From NCBI GenBank assembly GCA_020024055.1, contig JAHHUI010000062.1, forward strand, positions 1-9,096: 9,096 nt of DNA, in the 5' to 3' direction. Below the pieces are notes generated by a model, which saw only the letters and a list, made by a program, of their open reading frames with translations, was not told where the DNA came from and ran no database searches. Position 1 is the first letter of the stretch; the number at the start of each line of letters is the position of its first letter. The position numbers and the translations under genes are program-made. This document shows positions 6,047-9,096 of the stretch, piece after piece. Origin of the DNA: Spirochaetaceae bacterium (lineage in GTDB: Bacteria > Spirochaetota > Spirochaetia > WRBN01).

Positions 6047-7711
6047 ATGAGTGTAAAAATAAGGGAAATAAAAACGTTTTGGGCGTTTTTCCCTATCTTT
6101 TTTGTCATGGCATTGGCTATTGTGGGCAGCCTGGTCTATCCGCTGCGCATTGAATGGATATTATTAATGGGTGTGGTGGTCACCGCTTTCATTGCTTTGT
6201 GGCAGGGATATAAATGGATTGATATGGAAGAGGCCATCTGCCGAAAAATCGGTGAGGCCTGGCCAGGGGGAATGATTCTGATCCTGGTGGGCGCTGTGGT
6301 GGGCACATGGATGTTTTCAGGCACGGTGCCCATGCTGATTTATTATGGCATCAAGTGGCTGAATCCACATTTTGTGCCTTTAACGGCTTTTTTCGTGGCG
6401 GCTTTGATTTCTTTGTTCACCGGCACATCCTGGGGCTCGGCGGCCACAGCTGGTGTGGCCTTTATGGGCGTGGCTTCTGTTTTGGGTGTGCCGCTGCCCT
6501 TGGTGGCCGGCGCCATTATCAGCGGGGCTTTTCTGGGCGACAAGAGCTCGCCTGTCTCCGACAGCACCGTGCTGGCGGCCATTGGCGCGGGGGCCAATTT
6601 ATATTCACATGTGAAGACAATGCTGGCCACCACTGTTCCTGCGGGGATTATCTGTGTGGTGGGATACACCATTTTGGGTCTTCAAACCCCCATTACAAAC
6701 TATACAGCCACCGGCGAGGCCTTGCAGATTATGGACAATCTGGGCCAAGCGTATAATTTCAATATTTTTCTGCTTTTGCCCGCCGTGGTGGTGATCGGTG
6801 GGGCGATTTTGCAGATTTCTCCCGTTGTTGTCATTTTCACCAGCGCCCTATTGGGCCTGGTCTTGGGCCTGATTTTCCAGGGGTTTTCGCTGACAGATGG
6901 CGTACAGTCGATGATTGCCGGTTTCAGCACATCCATGGCCCCCAAGCTGGAGGGTGTGGAAATTAATGCCACTTTGGCTTCTCTGCTCAATCGCGGGGGT
7001 ATGCTCGGCATGATGTCTACTTTGCTATTCTTCAGCTGTTCCATGACCTTTGGCGCCTTGCTTCAGCTCATTGGTGCTTTGGGTAAGATTTTGGTTGTCT
7101 TAAGCAAAATTGTCCGTGGCGTATTCAGCCTGACCTGGGCCACCTGGGCAGCCACATTGTTGGTGAACACCAGTGTTTCCAGTGCACAGTTCACATTCCT
7201 CACCATGGGCCCCATTTTCCGCGATTTGTATAAAAAATATAATCTGGCTCCCTCCAATCTTTCGCGCAATATGGAAGAGGGCGCCACATTGACCGAAGCT
7301 TTGATTCCCTGGACAGTCACAGCTATTTATCTTTCAGGAATTTTGGGTGTGCCCACTTTGTCTTATGCCCCCTTTGTCCTGTTTAATATTTCCAGTATTG
7401 TTGTGCTTTTTGTCCTTTCAGTTTTATATCCGGGGGTGAAATTAGGCATGCCGTCTTTGGCCGCAGAAGCAGAAGACCCTTTAATTTCTCTTATTCGTCG
7501 TGCCATGGGCAGTATGGACAATTTGTCTACGATAGATGCCTGTGCCACACGCTTGCGACTGACTGTGGTGAATCCTGATTTGATTGATCATGCTGCCTTG
7601 GCCGAGCTTTTGGCTATGGGTCACAGAACATTAATTAATGGCGGCTCTGTCCAGATTGTTTTGGGCTCAGGGGCAGAGAGCGTGGCCAAACATTTAAGCG
7701 TGCTGACCTAG
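6047..7711 (+). CDS. NhaC-family antiporter fused to a PTS EIIB domain
   Basis: The 554-residue product has two parts. Residues 1 to about 465 form a polytopic NhaC-family carrier (relatives exchange Na+ or H+ or carry organic solutes and amino acids), with FTGTSWGSAATAGVAFMG near 125-140 and the family block GDKSSPVSDST (164-174). NhaC proteins normally end near here. Residues 476-554 instead match a glucose-type PTS EIIB domain: IDACATRLRLTV with Cys499 in the phospho-accepting position, then GGSVQIVLGSGAESVAKHL, like the gvQ-iiG-a end of PtsG-type EIIB domains. The fusion is in one uninterrupted frame with no frameshift needed. AGGAG (6034-6038) lies 8 bases before the ATG. With the MetC-like partner, a sulfur amino acid or related compound is a plausible substrate, but this is inference. 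The EIIB part may receive phosphate from a EIIA and gate transport. No EIIA or EIIC is in the window. Confidence 0.9.
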   Translation: MSVKIREIKTFWAFFPIFFVMALAIVGSLVYPLRIEWILLMGVVVTAFIALWQGYKWIDMEEAICRKIGEAWPGGMILILVGAVVGTWMFSGTVPMLIYYGIKWLNPHFVPLTAFFVAALISLFTGTSWGSAATAGVAFMGVASVLGVPLPLVAGAIISGAFLGDKSSPVSDSTVLAAIGAGANLYSHVKTMLATTVPAGIICVVGYTILGLQTPITNYTATGEALQIMDNLGQAYNFNIFLLLPAVVVIGGAILQISPVVVIFTSALLGLVLGLIFQGFSLTDGVQSMIAGFSTSMAPKLEGVEINATLASLLNRGGMLGMMSTLLFFSCSMTFGALLQLIGALGKILVVLSKIVRGVFSLTWATWAATLLVNTSVSSAQFTFLTMGPIFRDLYKKYNLAPSNLSRNMEEGATLTEALIPWTVTAIYLSGILGVPTLSYAPFVLFNISSIVVLFVLSVLYPGVKLGMPSLAAEAEDPLISLIRRAMGSMDNLSTIDACATRLRLTVVNPDLIDHAALAELLAMGHRTLINGGSVQIVLGSGAESVAKHLSVLT

Positions 7712-7735
7712 GGTTTTTAATCAAGTGTTTTATGG

Positions 7736-7769
7736 CGGGGAGGGAATTGGCCCTCTCCGTTTTATTTTT
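7736..7769 (+). terminator. Rho-independent terminator of the metC-like/nhaC-EIIB operon
   Basis: CGGGGAGGG (7736-7744) and CCCTCTCCG (7751-7759) form a 9-bp GC-rich stem with one G-T pair and a 6-base loop, followed by TTTTATTTTT. It stands 24 bases after the stop. The T run touches the stop codon of the convergent unknown gene; the other strand lacks a T tract, so it acts mainly rightward. Confidence 0.9.
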
Positions 7770-9096
7770 ATGCAGAATGCGATGAAAAAAAGTCTTTTGA
7801 ATTGCCCATGCCACAGAGTTTTTTAATGGCTGCACCAGCAGCAAAAATGCAATATCCAATGCCAGCCTCTGTTGCCCAGCGGATGATATTAGCTATTGTG
7901 ATGGATATAATTTTGCAGAAATTTTTGTTTTGTAGATGTGAAAAGTTGAAGATTTGATAAATGGGGAATGTATCTTCGAAAGTTGAGAGATGTTGAAAAA
8001 TCATATGAACTATATATAAACCCAAAGCACATAAAAGAGGTGTGGCAATCTTAAAATAATCACCCGTCAGCCAAAATATCAGCTCTTTAGGCCAGCTGAG
8101 CCGCGAACGGAAATAAGCAATGTAGCGATGGATCTCGTCGCGCTGATGCGCATGCTGCGGATCATTAAGCAGATATTCATACACATTAATATGCTCTTGA
8201 ATGATTTTGGGATTAAGCTGTTTAGAGTTAGAATCACAGTTTTCATTTTCTATATTTTGTTTAAAAAATACTATGCGTTCTTTCATATCTTTGATGAGTA
8301 AATTTTCTAATTTCTGTTCATCAAATTTTAATTTGATAGAAGATAAAATTTCCTGAATACCAGGATCATTTCTATTCTGTGTTAAAAAGGCAATCGAGCT
8401 AGAGAAAAGAACGGTTTCAATGAAGGTACTATTTAGCTGCATTTTAGCAAATTTAATGTTGTGCCCATGCAGAAAGAATCTTTCTGTCTTAAATGGTGGC
8501 GGGGTGAAAAATCTACCCCGATAATGTGTAAAAAGCCAAATTTTTAAATCATTAGCAGGGTCATGATCATCTGTCAGCCAGGTGGATAAATTATTGATTT
8601 TAAGGGGTTTATTTCGAGAATGGATGAAAATATCTGCTATAAAATGAGATTGATTTGTAAAACCAGGATGTGGCATGGGGGGGAGGTTACCCTCTTTCAT
8701 TCTCATTTCAGGAGGTTTTGTTGATATAATTTTCACATTTTCAAAATGAGAAAATTGATCGAATCTAATGCTGTAGTGTGGTTGGCCCTCTTGTAGGGGT
8801 GCAATGGCAAGAATTTTAAAATCAGATGCTATATGAACAGGAATACTAAAATATTCATATAATACGATATTAACACAAGTATAATCATTTTCTGAGTTCA
8901 AAGTGAATTCATATAAGACACAGTCAGGAATATCACGGGTTTCTTGAAAGATTTCATAGACATTTGCCTTTAAAATTAATTTATCACTGTCAAATTGTTT
9001 AGTAATGGTTCCACATATAGTTACAGAAAATTTAGCAATCTGCTGTTTCTCTTTTCTCGATGAAGTAAAAATGGGTATTTTGTGAAAACTAAATTC
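7768..9096 (-). CDS. Unknown membrane-anchored protein, 5' end beyond the window
   Basis: I do not recognise this protein. The frame stays open to the window edge, giving at least 442 residues; the apparent start near 8901 is only an internal TTG, and 65 further codons precede it without a stop. About 340 residues appear soluble, mixed alternating hydrophobic and polar, with a charged helical stretch (KFDEQKLENLLIKDMKERIVFFKQ) in the middle. Two hydrophobic segments follow, at roughly 347-366 (IATPLLCALGLYIVHMIF) and 395-424 (IISITIANIIRW to YCIFAAGAAI), before a short tail. There is no sign of a known catalytic motif. The gene is markedly AT-rich compared with its left neighbour and uses many AAA, ATT and TTT codons, which suggests a separate origin. 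It contains a C7 run (plus-strand G7 at 8677-8683). It converges on the nhaC-EIIB operon. Confidence 0.7.
   Translation of the reverse strand, partial: EFSFHKIPIFTSSRKEKQQIAKFSVTICGTITKQFDSDKLILKANVYEIFQETRDIPDCVLYEFTLNSENDYTCVNIVLYEYFSIPVHIASDFKILAIAPLQEGQPHYSIRFDQFSHFENVKIISTKPPEMRMKEGNLPPMPHPGFTNQSHFIADIFIHSRNKPLKINNLSTWLTDDHDPANDLKIWLFTHYRGRFFTPPPFKTERFFLHGHNIKFAKMQLNSTFIETVLFSSSIAFLTQNRNDPGIQEILSSIKLKFDEQKLENLLIKDMKERIVFFKQNIENENCDSNSKQLNPKIIQEHINVYEYLLNDPQHAHQRDEIHRYIAYFRSRLSWPKELIFWLTGDYFKIATPLLCALGLYIVHMIFQHLSTFEDTFPIYQIFNFSHLQNKNFCKIISITIANIIRWATEAGIGYCIFAAGAAIKKLCGMGNSKDFFSSHSA
8677..8683 (-). repeat. C7 tract inside the unknown gene
   Basis: Seven Gs on the plus strand read as C7 in the coding strand, within codons for a Leu-Pro-Pro-Met stretch. 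It is the second-longest G/C homopolymer in the window and is currently in frame. Confidence 0.6.

Overview
The window reads as chromosomal DNA of a Gram-negative, probably host-associated bacterium. The reasons are a codBA pair whose proteins resemble the enterobacterial ones almost residue for residue, a lipoprotein signal, strong sigma70-type promoters, and a GT11 fucosyltransferase of the kind that decorates surface glycans. I cannot name the genus. There are no RNA genes, CRISPR arrays or insertion sequences.

Layout. 23-2549 (+): codB and codA, cytosine permease and cytosine deaminase, closely coupled. A hairpin at 2558-2586 separates them from a convergent gene (2598-3314, -) for a two-domain carboxymuconolactone-decarboxylase-family lipoprotein. 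3426-3793 (+): a small DUF1761-like membrane protein gene, broken by a -1 frameshift at a T5 run. 3865-4748 (-): an alpha-1,2-fucosyltransferase gene interrupted at a run of ten C residues. With 8 or 11 Cs it would read through to a full-length protein of 293-294 residues, so the locus looks like a slipped-strand phase switch caught in the OFF position. Its promoter overlaps, back to back, a consensus promoter for the next operon. 4843-7711 (+): a MetC-like PLP enzyme, then an NhaC-family antiporter with a glucose-type PTS EIIB domain fused to its C terminus, ending at a clear rho-independent terminator (7736-7769). 7768-9096 (-): an AT-rich gene of unknown function with two C-terminal membrane segments, running off the window edge.

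How they work together. codBA salvages cytosine to uracil and ammonia. The MetC-like enzyme and the NhaC-EIIB protein probably import and cleave a sulfur-containing amino acid. The EIIB domain could link the transporter to PTS phosphorylation state, loosely recalling the E. coli malX-malY pair (a PTS permease next to a C-S lyase). The fucosyltransferase would switch a fucosylated surface glycan on and off.

The two strongest points for follow-up are the NhaC-EIIB fusion and the poly-C switch in the fucosyltransferase.
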